A DNA stretch of 64,000 bases, from NCBI GenBank assembly GCA_020698575.1, contig CM036239.1, positions 14,844,263 through 14,908,262 of the forward strand. Reading direction: 5' to 3'. The first letter of the stretch is position 1; each line of letters starts with the position of its first letter. Positions 26,560 to 39,013 of this stretch are shown piece after piece. A program made the position numbers and the translations under genes. This stretch comes from Bostrychus sinensis. Taxonomy: Eukaryota; Chordata; Actinopteri; Gobiiformes; Eleotridae. The notes under the pieces are model-generated. The model searched no databases. It was not told the DNA's origin and was given only the letters and a program-made list of their open reading frames with translations.

Positions 26560-26600
<41 letters not shown>
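26462..26600. repeat. AAT/ATT fold-back trinucleotide array
   Basis: About 33 bp of AAT repeats (26462-26494) is followed, after a 10-nt spacer, by about 95 bp of TTA repeats (26505-26600). The two arms are complementary, so the locus can form a long AT hairpin. Confidence 0.9.
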
Positions 26601-26601
<1 letters not shown>

Positions 26602-26787
26602 TTATTTATTTATTTTTGGCCATGAGTTACCCCAAAAGCTAATAAGCCTCCCTCAAATTTTAATATACGCATTTTTCATTTGGGAATTTATTTATTTATT
26701 AGCCTCAGGGAAAATAAATGGTAATTTTACTTCCTGAACCGTGGGGTGGGGGGCCACCGTTGGGCTCCCATGAAAGCGGTGTGTCTT

Positions 26788-28036
26788 CAGGTGCTGTCTA
26801 ATGAATAAGAATATCATGTAAAAGTGCATTTTTCTCTCAGAGGTTCAATTCAAAAAGTGAAACACATGTATTTATCGTTTCACTACATTCAGAGTGAAGA
26901 GAAGAGCATTGTTTTCATATAATATTTATATTTATGGCTCACAGTTACAGAAAACCCCAAATTCAATTATTCATGAAATTAGAATATTGTGGAAAAGTTT
27001 GATATTGTAAACTGTAACTGTAAACGGTTTTCTGAGCCTTTAAATGGTCTTAGTCTGGTTCAGTCGGCTTCACAGTAATGAGGAGGCCTACAGACAGTTG
27101 TCCAGTCACTGACCCCTCCACAGAGAGGGCAAACCATGGTTATTGATAATGACCAGCTGCTCAAAGAGAGCTGTATTCAAGCAGATTAATAGAAATGTGT
27201 GTTAAAAGATAAAATGTGTTGGAGAAAAAGATGCAGAAGCAGCAGGACAGGAGCATCCTAGAGACAAACGCACACACACAGACAGATTTGTTTACATTTA
27301 CCTACAACTGTGTCAGGGCTTTCCTGAACCAGAGACAAGGTCAGCAGCATCTTTTCTAATGGAAGTTAATAGGCCACTGTTTTTCCTGAAGTATGAAGTC
27401 AACACAGCCTTTTGCTGTAAGGTTTTAGAGGACTTCAGGCTTTCTTCTGCTCACAAGCTTTATGGAGATTTTGATTTGATCATCCAGCAGGACCTTGGGA
27501 TCTGGCTCACACTGCTTAAAGTACCACACACTGGAACACTGGGTACTGGGATAGACTGACGGTGAACTCTCCAGACCTGAACCCCAGAGAGAATCTGTGG
27601 AGTACTGTGTAGAGGAAGAAGAGAAACAGCAGACCCAGAAACACAGATGAGCTGAAGGCCTCTGTCAGAGCGACCTGGGCTTCATAACACCTCAGCAGTG
27701 CCACAGACTGATCCCCTCCAGGACACACCACACTGAGGCAAAAATGTATCAAAAAGGAGTACAAAACGAGTACTGAGTACTTCTACATATTGTCCATACT
27801 TTTCAGAAGGCCAACATTACTGTTTTAATCATTGTATTTGTTGGTCTCATGATTTATTCATTTATTTTTCTGTAACTGTGAGCCATAATTATCAAAATTA
27901 TAATAAAACAATGCTTGAAATGTTTTACTCTGAATGTACTGACACTTTAAATATATGTGTTTGACTTTTTGAATTGAATCTCTAAGAGAAAAATGCACTT
28001 TTTATATAGATATTCTAATTTATTGGATAGCACCTG
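26788..28036 (+). mobile_element. Tc1/mariner-type element with ~150-bp TIRs, inactive
   Basis: Both ends start CAGGTGCT and continue with an AGAATATC...AAAAGTGCATTTTTCTCT block. The left repeat (26788-26950) matches the reverse complement of 27885-28036. Coding remnants include the PDLNP-ENLW region at about 27575-27605 and RATWAS at about 27670, with stops and deletions. The core of the transposase is largely lost. The right end lies about 270 bp upstream of the cetn3 start codon. Confidence 0.85.
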
Positions 28037-28149
28037 TATGTTAAACATAAAAAGCTGTCTTTACACTCTTTATACAACTGATTTATATTTGAAATTATTA
28101 TTTAATTTTTTTTTGTATTTTAAGTTATGACATCTAATGTTAAATGTGA

Positions 28150-28308
28150 AGTAGCCTGCCCCGTGCGTCCACAGCCAATCAGAGGAAACTTTACTGCTGC
28201 CTAGAAACCACTGTGCAATTGGAAGCCTCCGTGCGCGCGCAGAGGAAAGGATTTGTTGTGTGTTTTGGGCTCTATTATCAGAAAATACAGAACGTAAACC
28301 TACTCGAA
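28150..28308 (+). promoter_or_regulatory. cetn3: cetn3 proximal promoter and 5' UTR
   Basis: GC-richer than its surroundings, with a CCAAT box at 28175-28179 (AGCCAATCAGAGG) and a GTGCGCGCGCAG tract near 28231 resembling an NRF1 site. No TATA box was seen at a convincing spacing. The transcription start is not determined. Confidence 0.5.
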
Positions 28309-29527
28309 ATGAGTTTGTCTCTGAGGTAAACCCGCCACTTAAAACATAACATCGATTCCACGTAGCTGGTTTTATAATTTAATATGGCTAACGCATCTGC
28401 TATGCTAACGTTAGCATAGCCTTGTGTAGCTTGTGTAGAGTTGTTAATGCAGGCCCTGAGGACTGTAGCATAATTGTTTCCTACAGGTTTTTTCCTACAC
28501 GAAAACATTAGTGCTTTATTTAAATGAAACTATGTAAATTTCATCCCTTTTCTTCAGAAATGAGCTACCTTCGGACAAAACTAAACGCAAGAAAAGGAGA
28601 GAGCTCACTGAGGACCAGAAACACGAAATTAAAGAGGCATTTGAGCTGTTTGACACTGACAAGGATAAAGAGATTGACTACCATGAACTCAAGGTAACTT
28701 TGCTGGGTTGTATATAACGTTATAGGATATTATTTAATTTGTGTCTATTATTTATTACTGACTTGTGGCTTACGAATGAAAAAAAATGAATAAAGTTTGG
28801 TGAGATGTTTTCAGCTTTATATCTGACCATTGCAGGTTGCAATGAGAGCACTTGGCTTTGAAGTCAAGAAAGTAGATGTACTTAAAATACTAAAGGACTA
28901 CGACAGAGAAGGGAATGGAAAGATAACGTTTGATGATTTTAATGAAGTTGGTAAGTTTTAAGGTTTTGATTTTTTTAGAGATTTTGCAAAAAGCTTTGGT
29001 TATGCTGCAATCGCATTACATTGTAAAGTAAAACCTGCTTGTTATTTTTCCCCAGTAACAGATCGTATACTGGAAAGAGACCCCAAGGAAGAGATCCTAA
29101 AAGCTTTCAAGTTGTTTGATGATGATGAATCGGGGAAAATCAGTCTGAGGAACCTGAGACGAGTTGCGCGGGAACTTGGGGAAAGCATTAGTGACGAGGA
29201 GCTGCGCAGCATGATCGATGAGTTTGACACTGATGGAGATGGAGAAAGTAAGTAGCCCATTTACACTACATCACTAAGTGTGCGTTACAAGATGGTCATT
29301 TTTTTCCGTCAGTATAAAGATAATTATGTTATACTAGGATTAATTTCATAGTAGAAGAATGCAATCCCTGGGTGCCACTTTTTCTGACATGTAACCAAAG
29401 TGGGGAATGTAACCATATAAATAAACAATAGCTTTGGCAACAGTAACTATGTCTAATCAACTTCTTTTTTCTGCCTCTATCAGTAAATCAAGATGAGTTC
29501 CTTGCGATTATGACTGGAGAGACCTAA
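28309..29527 (+). CDS. cetn3: Centrin-3
   Basis: Calmodulin-superfamily EF-hand protein of centrioles and the pericentriolar material, implicated in centrosome duplication. Five exons: 28309-28325, 28558-28693, 28836-28950, 29056-29247 and 29484-29527, all GT/AG, with phases 2, 0, 1, 1. The total is 504 nt, or 167 aa, the same length as mammalian centrin-3. A short basic N-terminus (KTKRKKRREL) precedes four EF-hand loops, starting DTDKDKEIDYHE, DYDREGNGKITF, DDDESGKISLRN and DTDGDGEINQDE. Loops 1 and 4 have good ligand residues, and loops 2-3 look weaker. The end is IMTGET. The gene is compact (1.2 kb); AATAAA is at 29857. Centrin-1/2 are excluded by N-terminus and overall match. Confidence 0.97.
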
Positions 29528-29856
29528 TACTTCTCTGAAAGACTCTGATGACCTTTCCTGAATCACTGAGACAAGTTAAATGACTGAAATATTTGTGACA
29601 AAAGACTGTCATGGATGTACATTTTCATACAGCCTTTACATTACATCACTTTTTGTATAATCAGTCATTTTTATTGTCAAAAGAAAATATACTTGATGTC
29701 TTGTGTCTCTTATAGCAAAGGCAGGCTAGGCTTATTGATGCATTTTTTTACAATCTCTTTTCTGGTGTGATTTGAGTAGAGGACCAAATAGGAGCTTTTG
29801 TACATGTAATATCTGTTAATAACTGTGTTTTTGAATTTTGTATTTATTTTTTGCAC

Positions 29857-29862
29857 AATAAA
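29857..29862 (+). terminator. cetn3: cetn3 polyadenylation signal
   Basis: AATAAA about 330 nt after the cetn3 stop codon, followed by a T-rich stretch near 29897. Implies a 3' UTR of about 350 nt. Confidence 0.7.
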
Positions 29863-29920
29863 TCATTCAAAATCTAGTTTCTAGAAACTCTCAAAAGTTT
29901 TGTTTCCATATTCTTTTTTT

Positions 29921-29934
29921 CCACTAGAGGGAGC
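29921..29934 (+). promoter_or_regulatory. CTCF-like motif downstream of cetn3
   Basis: CCACTAGAGGGAGC differs at one position from the CTCF core consensus CCASYAGRKGGCRS. It lies just after the cetn3 poly(A) signal, between cetn3 and mef2c. Occupancy is unknown. Confidence 0.35.
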
Positions 29935-31059
29935 CACACATTCAAAACGAGTTCCATCGCAGCTTACATTGAATTTGCCTGTTATGACTGTGAATAAGCA
30001 AAAACAAATTATAAGGTTAGTAAAAGAATTAGGGTATAATTATCTTTAATGGTGCTGCATTAAGCACACTTAATGAATAGATGATAAATGGATGTTGAAT
30101 AAAACAGAGTCAACAGCGCACTTACCACAAAAGATGTATATGTGACCACAAACCCTCTGGGCGGGTCCTCTGCTTGCCCTGTTATTTGGTTCCTCACAGG
30201 CACATATGTATGATTTAGATGAAGGTCTTGTTTGTGGGACAGTTTGCTTTACTTTTCATCTCACTTGCAGTTGTGGGTTGCTCTGATGATTAAATGGACT
30301 GTGGTTTGCTAACCCAGTTTTCTTTGGTATTAACTTCACACATACAATGACAGTGTAATGGAGACCTAAAGTTTAAAAAACAAATAAAAACAAAAGTAAT
30401 AAAAGGCTTGCCTGAACACACTGCGCTGTTAAGAAGTCTATGCTGGAAGTTGGCTGTAGTGATGTTGATTTTCACCTAACTTGCATCTAGCCATTGCTGC
30501 CGGGATAGACATTATGATTTGCCCTTGCTTTGGCACATGCTCAGCTGTTGGTCCCTGGACCAGAGCAACACATGCTCCAGAAATAAACCGCCCCAGTTCC
30601 TCCCCAGTTACAACCTCCAAGTTGCCCCACTGTAGTTTCCACTCTACCAGTTCGCCTACACTCAGAAACAGAAGCACACGAATGTATACACACTTCTTCA
30701 TTGGTCGCAATCATCTCTGCTGATGAGAATACTAAAAATACATGAGTCTGGCTGAGCTCGGCAGGGTCTGATTGCCCTTTGGTTTACGAGTAGCTAATAG
30801 CATGGGTTACCTTAAGCTTCTAATATATACTGTATGTTTCTGAACAAGCAAGCTTTGCAATGTGAGCTTTTGTCTCTCATCCAAAGTTTGCCAGAGCAGA
30901 GCCCAGCAACGATATCACCAACAAAAACACAGTTGGTATTTATTCTTCTCATCTTACATTAAAGAGAAAGTTGAAAATGGGGTTGTAAATTACCTGTACT
31001 GTAAAATTATAAGTGATGAATTGTAACATCTAGCGGTGAAAGTGACGAATTAAACAGAT

Positions 31060-31790
31060 ATACTCTATATCATATGAAGATCAGTACTTAAGTCACCATT
31101 TCTCATGTTCAAGTCCGAGTCTAAATCCAAGTTACATAGGACTAGTATGAATCAACTCATAAGCTCCTATAGTGCAAGTCCGAGTTAAGTCCAACACACC
31201 AAAAGAAACATCCAAGTGAAGTCCAAGTCAAGTCATTATCACCTGAAAATGAGTCCAAGTCCAGATCAGATCATTTAAGCAAGGCCTGTTAGGATTTTTC
31301 TTAATTGTGCCAGAATGGAACCTATGAAATAAAACTGAAATGAATGATTCAATTTCAACTTTATTTCTGGTACAAAAATCAAAAATCCACTGAAACAGTG
31401 TGAAATCTCCATGAACGTATGGATGAATGGATTTGGATAGATACATTTTTGAACAATTTTTTTGACTGTTCACACAGTGGACACAATAATTACTTCAACT
31501 TGCACTACCAAACAACTAAAATATTTTATTATGCATTTATTCAGAGCAGAGCTCTGCACATGTCTCTGTCTCATGAGTGGCATCTATGATAAGTCCGAGT
31601 CCAAGGCGAGTCCATGGTGCAAAAGTCTGCGTCATTGGAGTCTTCAGCGTGAATCTCGAGTCTAGTCATTGCCCCTCAGAAAATCACGAGTCCAAGTCAC
31701 AAGTCATCAATTGCTTGTCAGAGTCGACTCAGAGTCCTGAAAATTAGACCAATGACTGGGCTTTCGTCTGAGTATAGTACGGTAGATACA
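31060..31790. repeat. AAGTCC/GAGTCC-rich interspersed repeat
   Basis: Contains many spaced copies of GAGTCCAAGTC-like hexamers at both ends (31110-31260 and 31590-31740) around an AT-rich core. It resembles a dispersed repeat type seen in fish genomes, probably a non-autonomous DNA transposon. Ends and family are not determined. Confidence 0.5.
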
Positions 31791-33789
31791 AGTCAAATTA
31801 TACTTAGATGTGTCTAATATAATACAACTTCTCTGACTATTTTAGGTATATTTTGTTTTACAGAATTCTTGATCACAGCTGTGTTCACTGCTTTAAAGAG
31901 ATTTTTTTTATTATTTTGAATTTAATTGAATTAAATTGAATACATACAGTACACAGCATTTGCATAGTGAGCGCCAGTAAATTGACTCATTGGTAACCAG
32001 AGTCAGAGTTCAGCTCTTGTGTCCACCTGTCAGTCATTAGGTTAGCTATGCTGACCATGTGACAACACTTAGCCCCTGACCCTCGCTGGGACCATAGGAC
32101 GAGACTGCTGGGCGGTTTACTGCTAGGTTTGGCTAGGTCTTAAACTGCCTTACAAGCAGCACCATCAAGCAGGCCTTTCAAGTATGATGAAACAAACCTA
32201 CCCCATTTATTTTGCTCAGATTAAAGCAGTAGTAAAGTCTTCACTTTGAGATGAATTTGTCTAGTTTGAATTTTTCTGAGTTTATGGCACATGTCAGTAG
32301 GTAGAATGTCAGCGATGTCCAGGTGGGGGCCATGACTTTTAACCCTTCCCGTAAGAATGCCTTAACCTATATGGCCGCCATGAGCAGGACAGTAATGTAC
32401 TTTGGCAAAAGGCCTTTGAATGTAGTCTGCTAATTTGCACACATTATAGAGCTGCAACAATATCCAAGTCATTGTCAGTAGAGCTGATTAACCAAACAAC
32501 TGCTTATATTTTGTAAGGGTCTTTGATGTTAGGTTGATCACAATAATAAAAAAGAGTGGGAGACTCCACTAACAGTCAATTGGTTCTTTAAATGTCATTG
32601 GAATAACTGGCTCCATTTTTAACCATAATCACTCTCATTTTTTACAACAAATACATAGTTATTGAATCTATGTGAAATACTTTTATACTTTAAAATAAAA
32701 AGTGAGAACTTAAATACTTTTCCCTAAGTAGAAATGTTTCTGCAATACTTTTACTTGAGTGCATTTGTGCCCTTTTCTCACACTTAGATTAAGGAAAGAA
32801 GCAGAGTACTTCGGCTAATAACAAATATGCTAATCTCACCACTTCCTGCTCGTATGGCTATGGAGTGGACACAGACTTGAGTGGGGAATGCCTAGAGACA
32901 TGCTGTGGATTGTTAACTATGCTTGGCAGTTGGGTGAGGATGGATTAGTTTACACACGCTCATGGCTTTCACAGTAATATTATCTGTGAGACAGCCCAAC
33001 TTCAGAAATCTCACACCACTCAGCACAGGATGAACTGTAAACTCCACAAAACAACAGAGAAAAAACAGAATTAGGCCCATTATCAAAAGCTGACAAAATT
33101 ACCAAAAATCTTAATAAGTGTGAGTTAAAGACACAAAGCCTCCTCCTTCCACCTACAGTGTTTTAGGGACAGACATCTGCTTCAGCATATTGCTTCTGAC
33201 GTTGCTTGTTTACTTTTCTACACCTCTGCCAACTCCTACACCATCCACCTACATGGATAGTAAGCATGGGTGCACACAGTCAAGCACAGATGCTATATTA
33301 TTTCCATCTGAACCAACCAACATAATGCTCATAAAGAAAATGCCTCAGTCAGGTCACGACAATCACATAATAATAAATGTGTTTGATATTACTCATTAAT
33401 TTGTCGAGTTATGTGAGATGTGTTTTTGTACTGCACTGATTTGTCAATAACTGGTTTTACAAATTGTATTCTTTAAAAAATAACAGCAAAGTTCACTGTC
33501 ACATGTTGTATAGGAGTATAGGGTTTTGGTAAATGTCTAAAATATAAAAAACACAGATGGAGGGCAGGGGGCCAGTACTGAAACAGAAAATCCACAAATG
33601 TTGAACCCAGTCATTTTTTGTTAGCAGGTGGGTCCAAAAACTCCCTATTAATTATGTTTTTGTCTCTTGTTATTAGGCCCAGTAATTGCAGAGATATAAA
33701 CCATGCCAAGAAATCTTAATTTTTAACCTTTATCAGCAAATACTATCACAGAATCCTTACCTGCCTTCACCTCAGTCTCACAGCATAGG

Positions 33790-34170
33790 CCCGAGTAGGG
33801 TGACCAGACATTCCTATTTAACCGGGAAAGTCCCAGTTTTATGCTCCTTGTCCCATGTCCCAACACATATCTGTAAAAACACTCATGTCCCAGTTTTCAA
33901 CAAACCATGTCTCTGTTTGAACCAATAGAAACACATAGGAAACTAAAAACACATTTGTCTAAAGACTTTTGTCACTAAAATTATTTACAATATTATTATT
34001 TTATCAATAAATGTCCATCAAATTCAAAATTTCTGCCCCTAGCATCTTGACGCTTTATGACATGACAGGAAATTGCATGGACTTCAGAAGCTTTTTGTCA
34101 CTTGGTTAGCTCAAACACAGCATGATGTGTTAAAAAATTATGTGTCCCAGTTTTTGGGTTTAGAAATCTA
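33790..34170. repeat. Interspersed repeat starting AGGGTGACCAGAC
   Basis: The phrase AGGGTGACCAGACATTCC, followed by repeated GTCCCAGTTTT blocks, resembles a dispersed element I have seen in fish genomes. The name is not known to me, and the right boundary is a guess from the last GTCCCAGTTTT block at about 34145. Confidence 0.35.
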
Positions 34171-35671
34171 TTTTAGAATGTCATCATCATATGAATGCAA
34201 CCTATTGTATAGAATAAAGAAAAATATTTTTTGTTTTGATTGTTTTCATTTCCATGACATTGGTTTATAACTAACAAGTCTAAAAGTTGACATGCTCATC
34301 AGTACTGGAGACATCTTCACATACACACAACTTCATGTCATTATGGTGGTGATCCACATTTGTGAAATAATAATGTACTCTGTAAAAAACATATTTGTAA
34401 TGTGAATTACTGCAAATGTAGAGACCATGCCATGTTAATGTTAAAAAGTAAATTTCTGGAATCTATTTTTTCTTATTATTATATTTTATTATTCAGTTAC
34501 ACTGTTGCCAGCTTCCTCCTTTTACTTTTTCCTCACATCCTTCTATTTTCCTCCCGTCCTGTCACTGGTGTGAGGCGCAGTCTAAACAGCTCAACAGGAG
34601 TGGTTAAACAGAGGTGGTATTTTTCTTTGGAGGAAGTGAGGGGTCAATGCAAACCAACTGTGATGAAATTAAAAACAAACACATTTTATACTCCCCAGCG
34701 TTTTATGTATTTCTGTCGCCTAAATCGCCACAGTCTGAGTTGGAGGAGGGGCATCATGCGTAATATTTATTTTCAAGTGCAATTGTGCCTGAACTGTTTA
34801 TGTCAATCACCAGCTTGCAATCATTTAAAAAGACTATTAAGAGCTCAAGTAAGTCAAAAAGAAGCATCTTAATGCTCTCAATGACAATATGTTATGCTAC
34901 TGGACATTTATCAGCTCATGTTTATGCACATATACCCAATCCAAAGCCCACCTGCACTCGGGGGCATTCAGACCAAATGTCACATGGGTCAGATGAAGGC
35001 CGGTTCAGGTTCCTATTGTAGTACAGCAAGATACTCTCTGAGTGATAAGTTCATGTGTCCAAACAAAACCCAAAGGAGTAAAAACAAAATCACTTGGACA
35101 GGACTATACTGCACAGATGTTGGAACAATGTGTGCTCAAAAGAACTGCACTTTTGCATTTTTGTGTCATAAGAACATATTCTGATATTTACACATTGGCA
35201 GAATTATTAAATCAAAAGAAAATGAACCTTTAACATTTAACTGTCTTCACTGTCAGATGTCACTGACATCAGACAAATATTTACTTTTCCACATATCCAG
35301 ATAAAATACAGTAGTTATAATAAACAGTGCAGTGTTTTGTAAAAGAAACCCAGTGAATGTTGTCTTTTGGCTTTTTAATGACTGTGTCACTTCTCCGCCC
35401 TGATACTTTATGGTTTCATAGATCACTGGAGTCAAGCGACCGTGCTGGTGCTCCTACTCCTGCAGCAGGAGCTGACAGGAGTGGACAGCTGAGGGTAATC
35501 CTCAGCCAAGCAGATGCTCACTGTGCTGATATGTAGGACATGCCAGCAGGTTTGATCTACCCCCTCTCTCCCCCTGTAATGTGTAGAGCCTGTGGTCTTT
35601 GGATCAGTAATCCGGGGCTCTTACAGCAAGGGCCACAGAGGCCCTGAGTGTCAGCAACACATTCTTGTCCC

Positions 35672-35732
35672 ACACACACACACACACACACACACACATG
35701 CATGCACGCACACACGCACACACACACAGAGC
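35672..35732. repeat. (CA)n microsatellite, imperfect
   Basis: CA dinucleotides interrupted by TGCATGCACG, in the mef2c upstream region. Confidence 0.9.
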
Positions 35733-37089
35733 CCGCATCAGTGACACCTCCAAACTAAATATACCCTGAGTGACAGTGGCAGGTGAGCAGTGTGTCCACA
35801 GACATGGACTGAACGCTCGGACGCAGGAGGTCACAGGGTCTGGTGTACAATTGTGTGGAAGAGAGAGATAAGTCGTGTGTGTTGATGAGGCTCAGGGGCG
35901 GGGTTTGAGCAGCCAGATTCTGTGTGCACCCTACCTACCTCAGCCCAGTGCAGAGTGAGTGCACATCCCAGCGCAGCCCACTTTTGGGTACCCTTCTCTA
36001 AGCCAGCTGGTCTGGCTTGAAAAACATTTCAACTTTTCAAAATCTTTCTTGTTGGATACAAGGGATTGAAAGAGCAAACCCACAGCTGGAGCTGGGGGAA
36101 AAACCTTCCAGGAGAAGAAGAAACAGCACTGGTAGGTGGACCACATGCAGGACAACAGTCTGTTTGAATAAAACCAAAACATCTCATTTCTAGTTAGAAT
36201 TCTAAATATCCTGGTCAGATATCGAGCATAATTTTAGAATAGTTGGGTTGAGCTAATTTAGCTTTAGTTTTGATTGTAATACACTGAACAAAAGAATGAA
36301 TATTGTTTAGTTCAGCTAGCAAAAAATAGCTGATGTTTTCTACAACAGTTATTACATGAGTAAGTAATAAGTATTGTTCAGTGAGGTAACACTTAGCTTT
36401 ATAAACCTAATTGAAAATATTCAGTTTGAGCTGTTATAAATGTCATACCATTCGGTAAGGCTCACATTTTGTAGCCTTATGTAGCATCACTGAACTGTCT
36501 GTTGATATTGTCTATAATCCCTATGTGTTAAAACAATGGACATTTCCTGTATGAAGAAAAATGAAGTAATCTTTCAACACTTCCCAAACTCTGTGTATCT
36601 GTGTATGAACCTTGTGCCACGGAGTTGTTCAGGCTTCATCTCTTCTGTGCTTGTGAACAGTCTGTCATGGCCTGTGTGTCCCTGCTAAACAGCAGGCTGG
36701 TCAGCTGCAGCAGTCACTCAGTGACCCAGGCCTTTTACAGCTTCTTATTCTACCAGCTACATCCAGTTACCAATAATACATTTTAATCAAAGAAATATTT
36801 TAAGAAATGCTTAATAGAAACATATTGTATTGTACCTAAGTTAAAAGTTATAGTACAGCCTTCTTATACGAAGGCTATTGTGCAATGGCCAATTAGAATG
36901 ACAAGCGAAATCGCCTAATCTTAGTGCATTTCCAAAAGTTGCCACTTGAAGGCAGAAGAGCAACTGAACTCAAATTGTTAGCGCTTGATGCCGCACACAT
37001 CTGAAGTGGTCACAACTATCTCCACTAGCTCATTATTAGTATCCTACTGAAGAAAGGACTCTTCAAAGTAGCAGTTGAACAGACCTCGT

Positions 37090-37720
37090 CATCTCCAGGA
37101 ACTTAACTATATTTTGTTTCCCTCTGCGCGTGCCCGTGCGCGTGCGGACTTTCAGGTGCTGGCTGAGCCCGACAGGCGCCTGCTCCTCGGGCATCACGGA
37201 ACCGCTGGACGGATACGGAGTTAAACACACGCGGTGTCCCACGGAAATGCGTATGTGCGCGCAAAGGTAAGCATGGAGCGGAGCGCAGTGTGGGAGATGT
37301 GTGATGCGTGCGAGCTTCTGGACACACCGACCGAGAAACACTGCTGAACTAACACAGAGAGGAAAGTGCTCCTCTGTCCGCACTCAGCGTCTCAGGCTCT
37401 GGTGTCAAGTTAACAAAGTGAAAAGAAGTTGTTCTCGATCCGCGTTGTTTCATTAAAGAAGTGAGTTGGAGAGTTATTTCCAAGTCGCGTTGATTTTTAC
37501 GTCGGATCTAGTTGACAGCTGCACTAGGGGAGTCCTTAGGGAGGACTGAGAAACAAGGACTGGAACGGGACAGCCGAAAGCTATTACTACTGGCTCCTGG
37601 GGCTTCAGAGTGGAGACTTTTCAGCAACAACTGGTGAGAGGAGGACACAGAACTGCTTCGGGACTCCGTGTTAAAAATACGTCTGGTAGCCACCAAACAC
37701 AAGCAGAAGGTATCATTTAT
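37090..37720 (+). promoter_or_regulatory. mef2c: CpG-rich candidate promoter / 5' UTR exon of mef2c
   Basis: The most CpG-rich stretch upstream of mef2c (clusters of GCGCGTGC near 37125-37145 and CGCGCAAAG near 37258). Two good splice donors lie inside: CAAAG|GTAAGC at 37266/37267 and AGAAG|GTATCA near 37709. Either could join the 5' UTR acceptor at 41401, giving a first intron of about 4 kb. Assignment to mef2c is inference from position and strand; MEF2C genes usually have non-coding first exons. Confidence 0.4.
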
Positions 37721-38902
37721 TTACGAGCTGTCGGACCCTACAGAGACACCGATTATGACACTTATCTCTCAAGCTATAGCCCAAGATAACTATGCGTCTA
37801 TGGATAATGAATCACCAGATTTGTATTACATTACATGAGCAGTGAGCAAATTGTAAGAAGTATATGACAGTTAGTCTTTTGATTATTGTTCATAAATCTC
37901 TTATAACATTTAATTTGGTCATAAGCAGACTATAGTCTACAGTCTATATCAACCCGTGTAATGTTTTCTCAGTTAACTGGATGTTTTATTCGAGTGACTC
38001 TTTTGGACACTACGTTTTTAGCCCTTAAAGCTCAGAATTTTGACCTGGTCTAAAAGTTTTTAACTCTTGTGTGTGGAGCATGTGGTGAGAGCCTCAAAGT
38101 GACTCACTTGCTGCTGGCAGAGGGGTATACCTAAACAAACCACAGAGTTAGATCAAGTTGCCTGCATTTGATATTTGTGAATTTGAACCATGTTTAAATG
38201 CAATGGTTATTAATGTAACTAGTCAAAACTGATTCTCTAAAGTCTCCTCTCTGTAGTTGCACATTTGTGTTTCATCCATTTTCTAGCATTTGAGTGGACC
38301 TCTGAACACTGAATAGTCTAATAGTCTATTGATGCACAGGACCTAAAAAGAAAAAATACTAAGATTTCTCCCTCAGGTTCTGCATTTACTTTATCTACAT
38401 GCATTTCTCCACACATCAAGATCACAACATAGTGGTGTAGTTCCCTGTTAAGGCTAAAACAGAGGACAGCTTCTGTGGAGAGCATAGACTAAATGAAAAT
38501 ACCACAAATAAATACATTTTATTTAATCATCAGAGCAGTGAGTGCTGCAACTGTTTTTCATAATAAGTTGCCTTTTTACAAATAAGCTACATGAAAGTGC
38601 TTGCTGGATTTTTTTTTTTTAATATAAAATAAAATTGCTGATTTTGATACAGCATAGCCTAATTAGATATTGGAGAATTGGCATTTTGTTACACCCCTAA
38701 AGCAGGGGTCAACAGAGGATCCTTTAAGCTCTTTGAATGTTTATCCTCAAGCATGTCTACCATACAGATTGTTAAGACAGAACTAATCATTTTATTTTAA
38801 TCCAAGGTCAAAGAAATAAGCCACTGTTCAAACCTGAACTGAACCTATGCCCTCTGGATGTGAGGCAGTACCCAATGTGGCATTAAGTTCACAAAAAATA
38901 TG

Positions 38903-39013
38903 TATTTATATACATTAAAATTACTTTAAAGTAATATTTCTTGAGGTAAAACTGTTATGTAAAAAGTTATGTAAATGAATTGAGTAAAAGTATCTAGTTA
39001 CTTTCCACCTCTG
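38903..39013 (-). repeat. Terminal fragment of an AAGTA-rich dispersed repeat
   Basis: Reverse complement begins CAGAGGTGGAAAGTAACTAG and continues with TACTTTTACTCAA. This matches the start of the element at 48592 (CAGTGGTGGACTGTAAC), indicating the same repeat family. Probably a non-autonomous DNA transposon. Confidence 0.55.

Larger units (their letters stand above)
13319..28149. other. Gene-poor region between hapln1 and cetn3
   Basis: About 15 kb without a recognisable coding gene. It contains microsatellites, a pair of hairpins, several transposable elements and a CpG-richer patch, each listed separately. hapln1 non-coding first exon(s) probably lie here, since the coding exon has a splice acceptor upstream of its ATG. 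The stretches 15.3-16.2, 18.0-19.6, 21.8-24.1 and 25.8-26.2 kb show nothing I can name. Confidence 0.6.
29935..37089. other. Non-coding region between cetn3 and mef2c
   Basis: No recognisable coding gene. It contains an AAGTCC-rich interspersed repeat (31060-31790), a fragment of the AAGTA-rich repeat (about 32679-32762), a GGTGACCAGAC-type repeat (about 33790-34170) and a CA array (35672-35732). The open frames here show no family motif. Distal enhancers of mef2c could be present but cannot be told from sequence alone. Confidence 0.55.
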
